A stretch of DNA of 64,000 nucleotides. It comes from Antrihabitans stalactiti. GTDB taxonomy: Bacteria; Actinomycetota; Actinomycetes; Mycobacteriales; Mycobacteriaceae. The translations under genes were made by a program, and so were the position numbers. The stretch is from the NCBI RefSeq assembly GCF_012932915.1, contig NZ_VCQU01000005.1, positions 372,001-436,000 of the forward strand, written 5' to 3'. Below, one piece after another: positions 25,696 to 33,876 of this stretch. Position 1 is the stretch's first letter. Each line of letters begins with the position of its first letter. Below the pieces are notes generated by a model. The model had not been told where the DNA came from and made no database searches. It worked only from the letters and a program-made list of their open reading frames with translations.

Positions 25696-26470
25696 CTTCG
25701 AATATCACGTCAGCGACCACGTCGCGACCATCAGGCTCAATCGCCCGGAGCGTAAGAACGCCTTCACCCTGGACATGGTCGATCAGTGGGCGGAGGCGCT
25801 CCGATCGGCGGAAGCCGATCCGGAGGTCCGGGTTGTCGTCCTCACAGGGACCGGTGATGCCTTCTGCGCCGGCGTCGACCTGTCCAAGCTCGCCGACCGG
25901 GAACGCACGCCTCTCGCGGAGAGGGAGCTGCTGACAAAGAAGGTGCACCAAGTCGCCTACGCCGCCGAAGCGCTGTCCAAGCCCTATCTCGCCGCCGTCA
26001 ACGGAGTCGCGGTCGGCGCCGGCATGGACATGGCACTGATGGCCGACATTCGAATCGCAGCAGCGTCTGCCCGATTCTCGGAGGGCTACATTCGCGTCGG
26101 CCTCGTACCCGGTGACGGCGGATGCTTCTTCCTGCCCCGGGTGGTAGGCACCGCCACCGCGCTGCGTCTGCTGTGGACCGGAGAGTTCGTCGGCGCGCAG
26201 GATGCGCTGGCAATGGGACTGGTCAGCGAAGTGTGCCCCGATGACGCGCTCGAACAGCGAATCACCGATTTCGCGGCACTGCTCGCAGGCCAGCCTCCGG
26301 TCGCGGTACAGCTCATCAAGCGTGCCGTGCGCCTCGGTGAGCGACAAGACCTGCGCACCGCTCTAGATCTCATCGCATCCCATCAAGCGGTCGCAACCTC
26401 GACTGCGGACTCCCGCGAAGCAATGACCGCGTTCCAGGAGCGCCGCCCAGGTGTATACACCGGTCGATGA
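25688..26470 (+). CDS. Enoyl-CoA hydratase/isomerase
   Basis: A 260-residue crotonase-fold protein. FCAGVDLSKLAD near 65 and AAVNGVAVGAGMDMALMADI near 103-122; the first glutamate position is Asp (GAGMDMALMAD), the second region is VGLVPGDGGCFFLPR with Asp. Like the overlapping gene upstream it lacks one canonical Glu, suggesting that the two work on an unusual enoyl-CoA, possibly as a complex. Last gene of the thiolase operon. Confidence 0.88.
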   Translation: MADFEYHVSDHVATIRLNRPERKNAFTLDMVDQWAEALRSAEADPEVRVVVLTGTGDAFCAGVDLSKLADRERTPLAERELLTKKVHQVAYAAEALSKPYLAAVNGVAVGAGMDMALMADIRIAAASARFSEGYIRVGLVPGDGGCFFLPRVVGTATALRLLWTGEFVGAQDALAMGLVSEVCPDDALEQRITDFAALLAGQPPVAVQLIKRAVRLGERQDLRTALDLIASHQAVATSTADSREAMTAFQERRPGVYTGR

Positions 26471-26549
26471 CGGCCGAATGCTCGACAGTGCAACACATGT
26501 CCGAACGAGGGCGGTGGCGGTTTCGGACGCTCAGAAAGGTTCGGCGACT

Positions 26550-26873
26550 GTGAACGGCCTGTGGTTGGTCGTCGCGGTCGTCCCGGTCTACTTTGTCGCC
26601 GGAATAGTGTTCTTTGTGGGCTTGTTCTGGCTTGAACTGCGACAGATGCGCCGCCACCCGATCGATCGGAGGATCAGCTCCGGCTACCGGGCGCCTCGAT
26701 CAATGCGACCCCCGGCACCGAGAACACAGCTCTTTCCGGCGATTCCTGTGGGTGGCGGGACGGGGGATGCCGCGCCGCGACGTGTCGTTCACCGCGCGCC
26801 GTCCGTGAGCATCGACGTGAATCGTGGGATACCGACCCGCACCAGCGGCCGTCGATCGGCGTCACGGCGCTGA
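26550..26873 (+). CDS. Small single-pass membrane protein, hypothetical
   Basis: A possible 107-residue protein from a GTG start with AAAGG 11 bases upstream. One strong hydrophobic segment (LVVAVVPVYFVAGIVFFVGLFWLEL, residues about 5-29) is followed by a basic, proline- and arginine-rich tail. The tail overlaps the end of the convergent transglycosylase gene by 12 bases. I do not recognise a family. The membrane segment makes coding likely, but the start and tail are uncertain. Confidence 0.45.
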   Translation: MNGLWLVVAVVPVYFVAGIVFFVGLFWLELRQMRRHPIDRRISSGYRAPRSMRPPAPRTQLFPAIPVGGGTGDAAPRRVVHRAPSVSIDVNRGIPTRTSGRRSASRR

Positions 26874-27881
26874 AACAGGTGGCGGACAGAAGATCCCGCA
26901 CGGAATGGGCGGCAGTCCGGGAATCGTGATCGTCGGTGGTTCGGGAGACGGAGTCAGCGGTTCGATCGTGGAGGGTGCGGTTGGTTGCACCGGCTCGCTC
27001 GTCGTCTCCGTCGGTACCGGTTGAGTCGGAGCCACGTCGGCGACCTCGGGTGTGAACCCCGGAAGAGTGGCAGGACCGGACTGGTGCACACCGCCCGCAT
27101 AGGTTGCCGACCAGCTCAGCACGTCAGAGGCGTAGGACATCGAGTTGTTGTACCGCAGCACCGCGCGCAGTTCGGCCGCTGCGTCTCGCAAGTCAAGGTT
27201 TCCCGAGCAGAGGTATTGCGCCGCACCGAGTGCGGCATCGAAGACGTTGTTCGGGTCCGCGATCCCATCGCCGTTGCCGTCGGCGGCGTAGTGGGTCCAG
27301 GTGCTGGGCAGGAACTGCATCGGCCCGACAGCGCGCACAAACGCATTGTCGCCTGCCGCGATGATCTCGTTGCCAGGTAACGTGCCGTCGAGTGCTGGGC
27401 CGAGGATCGGTGTGATAGTCGTTCCGGCGCTGTCGGTGCTGCCGCCATTGGCGTGCCCGGATTCTATTCGTCCGATGCCCGCCAGCAGATGCCAGGTCAC
27501 ACCGCAGCCGGGAGTCGTTGCCGCCATGGCCAGTTCCGCGTTGCGGTAAGCGGCCAACGCGATCTCCGGAATGCCCAGTGTGTTGGCGGACAGACCGTTG
27601 TCGGGGAGCCCCGCGGTCGGACGGGCGATCGCAGCGGGGTCGGATCGAAGCCCCGGTGTGACGGCGCGAAGGTGGGGAAACTCGCGTCTGGTGTGAACGA
27701 GGCCGACTCGACCGCCTCGTTCTGCGATGCTTTGGACTGCAGTGCCAGTCACATCGCTGGATGCCGAATCGCTTGCTACACTGTGGATGTGCGGATCGGT
27801 GGGCCAGCCACTGCCTGCCGCCCCAGTGGCTAGTACCGCTGCAACGATTCCACAGGCGAGCCCTGGTGTTGTCGGTCGCAT
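26862..27881 (-). CDS. Secreted lytic murein transglycosylase (SLT_2 type)
   Basis: A 339-residue exported cell-wall enzyme that cleaves peptidoglycan glycan strands. N-terminal signal sequence at 1-25; the catalytic domain covers about 110-240, with the family's Glu in GIGRIESGHAN and the GPMQFLPSTWTHYAADGNGDG and PNNVFDAALGAAQYLC motifs. A proline/threonine-rich tail of about 70 residues follows, ending in IPCGIFCPPP. The ATG was chosen because GGAG lies 8 bases upstream. It is not obviously part of the catabolic regulon. Confidence 0.9.
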   Translation of the reverse strand: MRPTTPGLACGIVAAVLATGAAGSGWPTDPHIHSVASDSASSDVTGTAVQSIAERGGRVGLVHTRREFPHLRAVTPGLRSDPAAIARPTAGLPDNGLSANTLGIPEIALAAYRNAELAMAATTPGCGVTWHLLAGIGRIESGHANGGSTDSAGTTITPILGPALDGTLPGNEIIAAGDNAFVRAVGPMQFLPSTWTHYAADGNGDGIADPNNVFDAALGAAQYLCSGNLDLRDAAAELRAVLRYNNSMSYASDVLSWSATYAGGVHQSGPATLPGFTPEVADVAPTQPVPTETTSEPVQPTAPSTIEPLTPSPEPPTITIPGLPPIPCGIFCPPPVSAP

Positions 27882-28016
27882 GATGATCACTCCGCACATC
27901 TCGTGTCGACGCGGTGGCTCCGACCACCGCGGGTGGGTCTTGAACTAGAACTTTTCTGTTGGTTTGGCTTCCGGTGGCTCGGGCGCGTGGCGACAGGCGC
28001 TGGCTCCGTTGGTATT

Positions 28017-28054
28017 CCGTTGCACCCCAGGAGCTCGACACCGGGGTGCAACGG
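28017..28054. terminator. Hairpin terminator of the second fadD
   Basis: Perfect 12-bp inverted repeat, arms 28017-28028 and 28043-28054, loop of 14 bases. It is 18 bases beyond the stop of the leftward acyl-CoA synthetase gene. Confidence 0.65.
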
Positions 28055-28071
28055 AGGTCGATCCCCCTAGG

Positions 28072-29625
28072 TCATCCGCCCACGCGGCGGGTGTGGTCCT
28101 GCCAGAACGGCTCTCGCAATGTGGTCTTGAGGACCTTGCCGGTGGCGTTGCGCGGCAACGCATCGATGAAGTCCACCGAGCGTGGCACCTTGAAGCTCGC
28201 CAATTGTGTTCGGCAGTAGTCGATTACATCGTCGGCCACGAGCTGGGCCTCGCCGCTCTGCACGACGATGGCTTTGACGGTCTCGCCCCATTTCTCGTGC
28301 GGTACGCCGATCACGGCGACATCGATCACCTGGGGCAGTTTTGCGATCACTTCCTCGATCTCTCGTGGATAGATGTTCTCCGCGCCGGAGACGATGAGGT
28401 CCTTCACGCGGTCGGAGATGTAGAGATAGCCTTCCTCGTCCTGGTAGCCGGCGTCCCCGGTGTGGAGCCAGCCATCGGCCAGAGTCGCCTCGGTCGCGTC
28501 GGGGAGATTCCAGTAGCCGCGCATGACCTGCGGGCCGCGGGCCAGAATCTCTCCCACCTGCCCCTGCGGGAGGTCGATGCCCAAGGAATCGGTGATTCGA
28601 ACGTCCGTTCCAACCACGGGCCGCCCGCACGAGAGGAGAAGCCGGTCCTCGCCGGCCAGCGCGCGACGATGCTCGTCGGGGCCGAGGAAGGTCAACGTCG
28701 AGCAGCATTCGGTCTGTCCGTAGCCCTGGATGAAGTCGCAGTCGAAGACATCGAGGGCCTTACGTAGCGTCTTCTCACCGATCGGCGAGGCGCCGTAGAT
28801 GATGTTCCGCAGCTGCGGATAGGTGTGCTGCTCGGCACTCGGCAACCCGACGATGATCTGCACCATTGCGGGGACGAAGGTGGCGGAGGCGATGCTTCCG
28901 TCGGCGAGCAGCCGCAGGCATTTCTCCGGATCGAAGTCAGGCTGGACGTGAACCGTGGCTCCACACGCGATGTACCAGTACAGCGACACGGCCGCGGCAG
29001 CGTGGAACAGCGGTGCCACCAGAAGCGTGCCCTCTCCCTGGTACAGCGGAAGAAATGTTCTGATCTGGGTCAGGTTCGCCAGTGCCGCCTTGTGGGTGAT
29101 GACCGCGCCTTTCGGCCGTCCCGTGGTGCCACTGGTGTACATCTGGTAGAGATCGTCGTCCTCGTCCACCGCTGCCGCGACCGTTCGGTCGCCGGCCCCG
29201 TCGAGCAGCGTCTGCAACGACAGCCATCGATCGGGCTGCCCGATGATCGAGACGAACCGCTCAATCGGGACCTCGTCTCGAATGGAGTCGATTCCGCCGA
29301 CGAACTCCGGCCCGACGAAGATCGCGCGCGCCCCGGAGTCCTGCAGCTGGTAGCTCCACTCCCGCGGGTGGAGCCGGAAGTTGAGCGGTACCGGAACCAC
29401 GCCGGCCTTGAACGCGCCGTAGTACAGCGTCGCCCACTCGGCGGCGTTCTTGGACAGCAACGCGATTCGATCGCCGGAGCGCAGTCCGAGCCCGGCCAGT
29501 GCTGCGGCGAATCGAGTAGAGCGCTGCTCGACTTCGCGGTAGGTGAACGACGTGGAACCGTCCTCGACGCAGACTCGATCCGGCGTGTTGATCGACCAGT
29601 ACGTCAAGAAGTCGTGGACCCGCAT
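28072..29625 (-). CDS. Acyl-CoA synthetase (FadD-like, AMP-forming)
   Basis: A 517-residue AMP-forming acyl-CoA synthetase. Phosphate loop MYTSGTTGRPKGAV near 165-178, GYGQTECCS near 300, GWLHTGDAGYQDEEGY near 400 and the catalytic lysine in NATGKVLKTTL near the C-terminus. It differs clearly from the synthetase at 17093, so two different acids, or acids at two stages of side-chain shortening, are activated. It is divergent from the SDR at 29732, with overlapping operator copies in between, and ends in a hairpin. Confidence 0.92.
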   Translation of the reverse strand: MRVHDFLTYWSINTPDRVCVEDGSTSFTYREVEQRSTRFAAALAGLGLRSGDRIALLSKNAAEWATLYYGAFKAGVVPVPLNFRLHPREWSYQLQDSGARAIFVGPEFVGGIDSIRDEVPIERFVSIIGQPDRWLSLQTLLDGAGDRTVAAAVDEDDDLYQMYTSGTTGRPKGAVITHKAALANLTQIRTFLPLYQGEGTLLVAPLFHAAAAVSLYWYIACGATVHVQPDFDPEKCLRLLADGSIASATFVPAMVQIIVGLPSAEQHTYPQLRNIIYGASPIGEKTLRKALDVFDCDFIQGYGQTECCSTLTFLGPDEHRRALAGEDRLLLSCGRPVVGTDVRITDSLGIDLPQGQVGEILARGPQVMRGYWNLPDATEATLADGWLHTGDAGYQDEEGYLYISDRVKDLIVSGAENIYPREIEEVIAKLPQVIDVAVIGVPHEKWGETVKAIVVQSGEAQLVADDVIDYCRTQLASFKVPRSVDFIDALPRNATGKVLKTTLREPFWQDHTRRVGG

Positions 29626-29675
29626 AGCGATTTCCCTTCTTTTCTAAGACCGTTCCCAACGGGGTGTGTTCTTGC

Positions 29676-29704
29676 TAACATACGACACATACTGTCGTTT
29701 GTCA
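29676..29704. promoter_or_regulatory. Operator site H, two overlapping copies (fadD/SDR divergent promoter)
   Basis: Copy 1 is CGACA-N12-TGTCA at 29683-29704; copy 2 is TAACA-N12-TGTCG at 29676-29697. The short palindrome ACGACA-N5-TGTCGT lies inside. The site lies 28 bases before the SDR start and 51 bases before the fadD start. Confidence 0.7.
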
Positions 29705-29731
29705 CCCATCTTTGTGGAAGGGATCTGAAAT

Positions 29732-30535
29732 ATGTGGAGCGTCAAAGCAAGATTCGACGGACGTCGCGCGGTCGTCACCGGCGGCGCCTCCGGCATGGGA
29801 GCGGCCGCTGCGGAGGCGTTGGTCGGACTCGGTGCAGCGGTGACCGTTCTCGACGTCAAGCCCCCGACGTCGTCGACGGTTGAGTACCGGCAAGTCGATC
29901 TTCGAAGTCGTGCCTCGATCGACGACGTCGTGGGGTCGCTGGACGAGCCGACCGACACATTGATCAACTGCGCAGGAATGCCCCAGACATTTCCATACCG
30001 GGATGTTTTGGCGTGCAACATTGCAGGGCTGCGCCATCTGACCGAATCGTTGATCCCCACGATGCCAGCGGGGTCGTCTGTCGTGAACGTAAGCTCGATC
30101 GCCGGCCGACAATGGCGTAAGTTCCGTGATGCACTCTCGCCGCTCCTCGCGACGGAGGGCATGGACGAAGCGCTGGACTGGATCGACGCTCATCCGGATC
30201 TGGGCGATCCCTATGTCGCATCGAAGATGGCAGTGAACCTCTACACCTTGAACCGCGCGCCGCAGGTCGCTGCCGCGGGAATACGGATCAATGCAATTTG
30301 TCCGGGCAACACGACAACGGCGATGTCTGCAGATTTCGAGAAGGTCAGCGCCGCGGGCGTTCTCGACCAGATGTCCAGCGTGGCAGGTCGATCGGCAACA
30401 CCGGAGGATCAAGCCGATGTCATCGTCTTTCTTGCAAGCGACCTCGCCAGGTACGTAAACGGGGTTCTTCTCGACGTCGACGGCGGATTCTGTGCCGCGG
30501 CAGAAACTCGGCAGCTCGCTCGTCCCGGCAACTGA
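29732..30535 (+). CDS. Short-chain dehydrogenase, 3-alpha-hydroxysteroid dehydrogenase/carbonyl reductase-like
   Basis: A 267-residue SDR with TGGASGMG at 16-23, SSIAG (catalytic Ser) and YVASK (Tyr, Lys). Between the serine and tyrosine there is an insert of about 35 residues, as in the 3-alpha-HSD/carbonyl reductase of Comamonas; the ACNIAGLRHLTESLIPTM and LLDVDGGF stretches also fit that group. Probable reaction: NAD(P)-dependent oxidation of a secondary alcohol on a bulky lipid. First gene of a rightward unit with the small gene at 30545 and TetR at 30834, behind operator H. Confidence 0.85.
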   Translation: MWSVKARFDGRRAVVTGGASGMGAAAAEALVGLGAAVTVLDVKPPTSSTVEYRQVDLRSRASIDDVVGSLDEPTDTLINCAGMPQTFPYRDVLACNIAGLRHLTESLIPTMPAGSSVVNVSSIAGRQWRKFRDALSPLLATEGMDEALDWIDAHPDLGDPYVASKMAVNLYTLNRAPQVAAAGIRINAICPGNTTTAMSADFEKVSAAGVLDQMSSVAGRSATPEDQADVIVFLASDLARYVNGVLLDVDGGFCAAAETRQLARPGN

Positions 30536-30544
30536 AGATCGCAC

Positions 30545-30829
30545 ATGGTCGGCGGCCTTTACAGGGAGAAGTGGCCGGAGATCTGGGCTCGGCTCACCAC
30601 CGAGCAAGCCCGCGTGCTCGATCAGGTCCTCGCAGGGCACGCCTTGATCGGGCGCGCACCGAACCGGGAATATGCCGAAGCGGTCGTTGCGTACATGACT
30701 TACGAAATCAACCGGCCGGAATTCGACCGGCGAATCAAAAAGCCGCTGAACGGTGCGACCCGAAAGCCAATCACTCGACCATCGTTGCGCCAGCAAGCAT
30801 GGCAACCGCACGACACAGAGGAGTTGTGA
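30545..30829 (+). CDS. Small hypothetical protein, faintly VbhA-antitoxin-like
   Basis: A 94-residue protein 9 bases after the SDR stop. The core LTTEQARVLDQVLAGHALIGRAPNREYAEAVVAYMTYEINRP has the look of the short helical VbhA-type antitoxin fold, but no Fic toxin gene is next to it. The C-terminal 30 residues are basic and probably disordered. It could equally be a small operon protein of unknown function. No clear ribosome-binding site; translation may be coupled to the SDR. Confidence 0.45.
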   Translation: MVGGLYREKWPEIWARLTTEQARVLDQVLAGHALIGRAPNREYAEAVVAYMTYEINRPEFDRRIKKPLNGATRKPITRPSLRQQAWQPHDTEEL

Positions 30830-30833
30830 CGCA

Positions 30834-31454
30834 ATGCTTTCCAATACCCAACGCCGACCCGCGTCGTGGATCGAAGAGCTTCACGGACGCCGCCGCGACG
30901 TCCGTTCGCCCACGACGCCCGCTGACTACTTCTCGACGGCGACAGCCATCCTTGTCGCCAAGGGCCATCACGCGCTGAAGATGACGACCGTGTGCAAGGC
31001 CCTGGGTGTCACGACCGGATCGTTCTATAACTACTTCGACAGTTGGGGCGAGTTCGTCAACCAACTGTTGTCGCACTGGGAACGAGAACAACTGCTCCTG
31101 ATGGAAAAAGTGATGGACAGCGGACGTAGCGGCCCGGCCACCGACCTGTGCGGATTGCGGACAATTGCGGCGCATCTGTCTAACAAATCAGGCACGGCTT
31201 TTCGCGCCTGGGCCACCGGAGATCCACTCGTCGCAGAGGTCCAGCGTCGAATTGATGAGCGGCGATCGACGATCTTGACGCGTGCGATTCGCACAGCGGT
31301 GTCCGACGATGCGACGGCGAGACGACTGACCGTCGTGATCTTGACCCTCCTCGTCGGATCCCAGTTTTTGCCTGACCAGGATCCGAGCGATGGCTTTCTG
31401 CTCGAGTACATCGAGGACCTCGTGCGGCGCTCAATCGTAAGAACGCCCCGCTGA
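30834..31454 (+). CDS. TetR-family regulator
   Basis: A 206-residue TetR protein. The helix-turn-helix LKMTTVCKALGVTTGSFYNYF lies at about 45-66, farther from the N-terminus than in the other two regulators, after a basic leader. It is not a close relative of the TetRs at 8074 and 22688: the recognition helix is TTGSFYNYF. GAGGAG lies 10 bases upstream of the chosen ATG. Last gene of the SDR unit; it may sense a different compound from the other two. Confidence 0.88.
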   Translation: MLSNTQRRPASWIEELHGRRRDVRSPTTPADYFSTATAILVAKGHHALKMTTVCKALGVTTGSFYNYFDSWGEFVNQLLSHWEREQLLLMEKVMDSGRSGPATDLCGLRTIAAHLSNKSGTAFRAWATGDPLVAEVQRRIDERRSTILTRAIRTAVSDDATARRLTVVILTLLVGSQFLPDQDPSDGFLLEYIEDLVRRSIVRTPR

Positions 31455-31655
31455 TATTGTTCCCGCTGCTCACCTCAAATGTGTTGGCATGTTGAGTAAG
31501 TCCGAAGTCTGAACCGAATCCACCGGCCAACCAGAGGTGTGAAGATCTGAAATACGCTGTAATGCAACATTTTTATGCGTCCATCTAGGGTCGACTGGAT
31601 AAGAGACTTATCAAGTTCTGCCGTATTCGGCCCGACTAGCCAATAGCCTCGAAGA

Positions 31656-32365
31656 TCACTGACCGAACAGATGCACGTCACGCGATGAGGCATCACGATG
31701 ACTGTGCGGATCCCCAACCCGGTTGTAGGGAAGGCAGGTCGGTGAGACCTGGGTCGGGTGGGATCGGTGATTCTGCGTCGTCGCTGTCCCAGCGTCGGCC
31801 GTATTGGTCCGGTATTTCGCCCCATCCCCAGTAAGGGAGCGGCAGGGTCGGCACGATGCCGAGGGTGTCGAGTGGATCGATGCGATGCTCACCCACGGTG
31901 CATATGTGTGCCCAATTGTCGCCAAGGTTAGGTGGCCATTGGGACCGCCGCGCGCCGCGTGGATGTTTATGGTTTGCGAGGTGTAGCCGAGCAGGTCGGC
32001 GAGGCTGGCAGCGTCGATTTCTTTGACGAGGTCGTGCAAGGCGGCGTTGCGGATGGCCTGGATATCGATTCCGGCAGCGCGGAATTGGTGCATCAGGGTT
32101 TGTGCGGTGATGTGGTGTCCGGCGGGTGTGCCAGGAAACAGCCAGCGAGAGCGGTAGTTCATCGTCTTCTGGTTTCCGCGGTTCGTCAGATACTGCTGGA
32201 AGAAGGGGAGCAGCGGTGCGGGCAGTTCACCGATCCGAATTGTGGTCACGGTGGGGGTTGTGATGATGTCGTCGAGGGTCAGTTCGGAGATCTTTCGGAC
32301 GGGGATGCCGAAACAGTAACAGCAGTGCGGCGATGCGAGATGCGAACAACCAATCGACTACTTTA
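31656..32365 (-). pseudogene. Tyrosine recombinase (integrase) relic
   Basis: The fragment RSRWLFPGTPAGHHITAQTL...LMHQF...IRNAALHDLV...LADLLGYTSQTI is typical of the C-terminal half of actinobacterial tyrosine recombinases. Upstream, FGIPVRKISELTLDD is in frame with it, but the preceding RIAALLLLF stretch is in another frame, with a shift near 32320. After AARGG (about 31960) the open frame runs on into unrelated residues, while a second frame gives an acid-rich tail ending at 31693. The N-terminal half and the usual HxxR...Y catalytic end are missing. It is therefore a broken gene of an integrated element. Confidence 0.7.
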
Positions 32366-33062
32366 CGTAATCTAGATTACCGGCACAGTAAAGTGGTTGC
32401 GACACAAGGGCTTTCGAATATCATTTCTCCGCAAGTCTGTCGACCGCGGATTGGGCCGCCGATTCGAAAGGGGGCGTTCCCAGCGCCGCGGCCCGAGTGC
32501 GAGGCGGTTCTTGCCGCAACTGTTGCAGACGGGCGATTGCCTCGCCGGCAAGGGGAATTTGCTTCAGTTTGCTGGACCGAGGTGATCGACACGGTGCGGA
32601 CGGAACCATCGCGATATTCGGTCGATCGCTGAATTTACGATCGACCTGATCCGCGAACCTAGCGCGGTCCGTCTCATCGATCAAAGGATTCAGCGGGTCG
32701 ATCGTCCGCGCGCCGACAAGTTGAAAGGCTGTTGGGGTGTTCCGATTGGGTGGTCGCGACGACAGCGCGCCGCAGTGCTCGATTTGCACTGCGCTTGCTA
32801 TGCCTCCACACACCGCAATGTCTCTCAATAGGCCGGTCGTAGCATTAGAGAGTCGAAGAGGATGCATGTGTGCAGGCGAGAGGCAACACCCTGGCGCAAG
32901 TGGCCGGGGTAGACCCCCTCCGCCGCGGTGTCTGGTCCGCAGTACGTCCGCAGCGCGATCGACAACGACCGTTCGCAGCAAACGTCACAAACATCAAAAT
33001 GCTTGTCTGCCTTGAATGTTCAAAAACTGTCAACGACAGCAAACGTTACAAACGTCGAGAAA
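32366..33062. other. Non-coding debris of a former element
   Basis: About 700 bases between the integrase relic and the tRNA fragment. A perfect 14-bp palindrome lies at 32367-32380, flanked by inverted ACTTTAC/GTAAAGT. A leftward open frame at 32421-32981 has a composition unlike the neighbours and no family motif, so I do not call it a gene. An imperfect direct repeat starting CAGCAAACGT occurs at 32976-33001 and again at 33037-33064. Confidence 0.5.
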
Positions 33063-33112
33063 TGCGGTCTTAAAATCCGCACAGTGTCGGTTCGAGTCCG
33101 ACTGGGGGCACC
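33063..33112 (+). tRNA. Isolated 3' half of a tRNA gene (probable attachment-site remnant)
   Basis: The stretch contains an anticodon-arm-like TGCGG...CCGCA with loop CTTAAAA, a 5-base variable region, a perfect T arm (GTCGG, loop TTCGAGT, CCGAC) and the 3' acceptor strand TGGGGGC followed by ACC. The matching 5' acceptor strand GCCCCCA and D arm are not found in the preceding 100 bases. By loop position the anticodon would be TAA, but identity is unsure. Integrases of this family commonly recombine into tRNA 3' ends, and a relic integrase lies just to the left. Confidence 0.65.
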
Positions 33113-33129
33113 GTATAGGTGTGTCAGGC

Positions 33130-33876
33130 TCAGCGCGCCGACCAGCCGCCGTCCATCGTGTAGGAAGCGCCGGTGACCATCGCAGCATCTGCGCCTGACA
33201 ACCAGCCGACCAACGAGGCGACCTCTGCCGGTTCAACGAGCCGTTTGATTGCGCTCTCGGTCAACAGAACTCGCTCGAGGACCTCGTCTTCGGTGATGTT
33301 GTGAATCCGTGCCTGATCGGCAATCTGGTTCTCCACCAATGGTGTTCGAACATAGCCCGGATTGACACAGTTGCTTGTCACGCCGTGCGGGCCGCCTTCG
33401 AGCGAAGTCACTTTCGACAACCCTTCGAGCGCGTGCTTCGCCGTCACGTAGGCGACCTTGAACTCCGACGCCCGCAGACCGTGCACAGATGAGATGTTGA
33501 TGATTCGTCCGAACTCCCGCTCGAACATCGCCGGGAGGGCAGCCCGGATCAACAGAAACGGCGCTTCCACCATCAACATGATGATTTCCCGAAACCGTAT
33601 CGGGTCGAATTCGGTTATCGGAGCGACAGTTTGGATGCCCGCATTGTTGACCAGGATATCGACGTCGAAGCGGAGGTGCTCGAGATCCTCGACATTCAGC
33701 AGATCGACCGCCCACGCCTCGCCGCCGATTTCGTCGGCAAGGGACTTGGCGCCGGCCTCGTCGACGTCGGCAACTCGTACGTAAGCACCTTGCGCGGCAA
33801 GTTTTCTCGCACATTCTGCGCCGATACCGCTCGCCCCACCGGTCACCAATGCCGTGCGACCGGCCAGGTCGGTCAT
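33130..33876 (-). CDS. bdhA: D-3-hydroxybutyrate dehydrogenase
   Basis: A 248-residue SDR that oxidises D-3-hydroxybutyrate to acetoacetate with NAD. TGGASGIG at 12-19, NNAG at 77-80, catalytic Ser130 in ISSVHGLRASEFK, Tyr143 and Lys147 in YVTAK. The HGLxAS-x-K-x-AYVxAKH stretch is diagnostic of bacterial BdhA. It overlaps the stop of the upstream MHS transporter gene by 4 bases, so uptake and oxidation of a hydroxy acid are coupled. It lies immediately beside the tRNA fragment. Confidence 0.88.
   Translation of the reverse strand: MTDLAGRTALVTGGASGIGAECARKLAAQGAYVRVADVDEAGAKSLADEIGGEAWAVDLLNVEDLEHLRFDVDILVNNAGIQTVAPITEFDPIRFREIIMLMVEAPFLLIRAALPAMFEREFGRIINISSVHGLRASEFKVAYVTAKHALEGLSKVTSLEGGPHGVTSNCVNPGYVRTPLVENQIADQARIHNITEDEVLERVLLTESAIKRLVEPAEVASLVGWLSGADAAMVTGASYTMDGGWSAR

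Noticed and set aside
32421-32981. Leftward 186-residue open frame in the scar region
   Set aside because: No family likeness, odd composition, and it lies in debris between an integrase relic and a tRNA fragment.
32976-33064. CRISPR-like repeats
   Set aside because: Only two imperfect copies with different lengths, no regular spacers and no cas genes.
33063-33112. Complete tRNA gene
   Set aside because: The 5' acceptor strand and D arm are missing from the preceding sequence, so only the 3' half is claimed.
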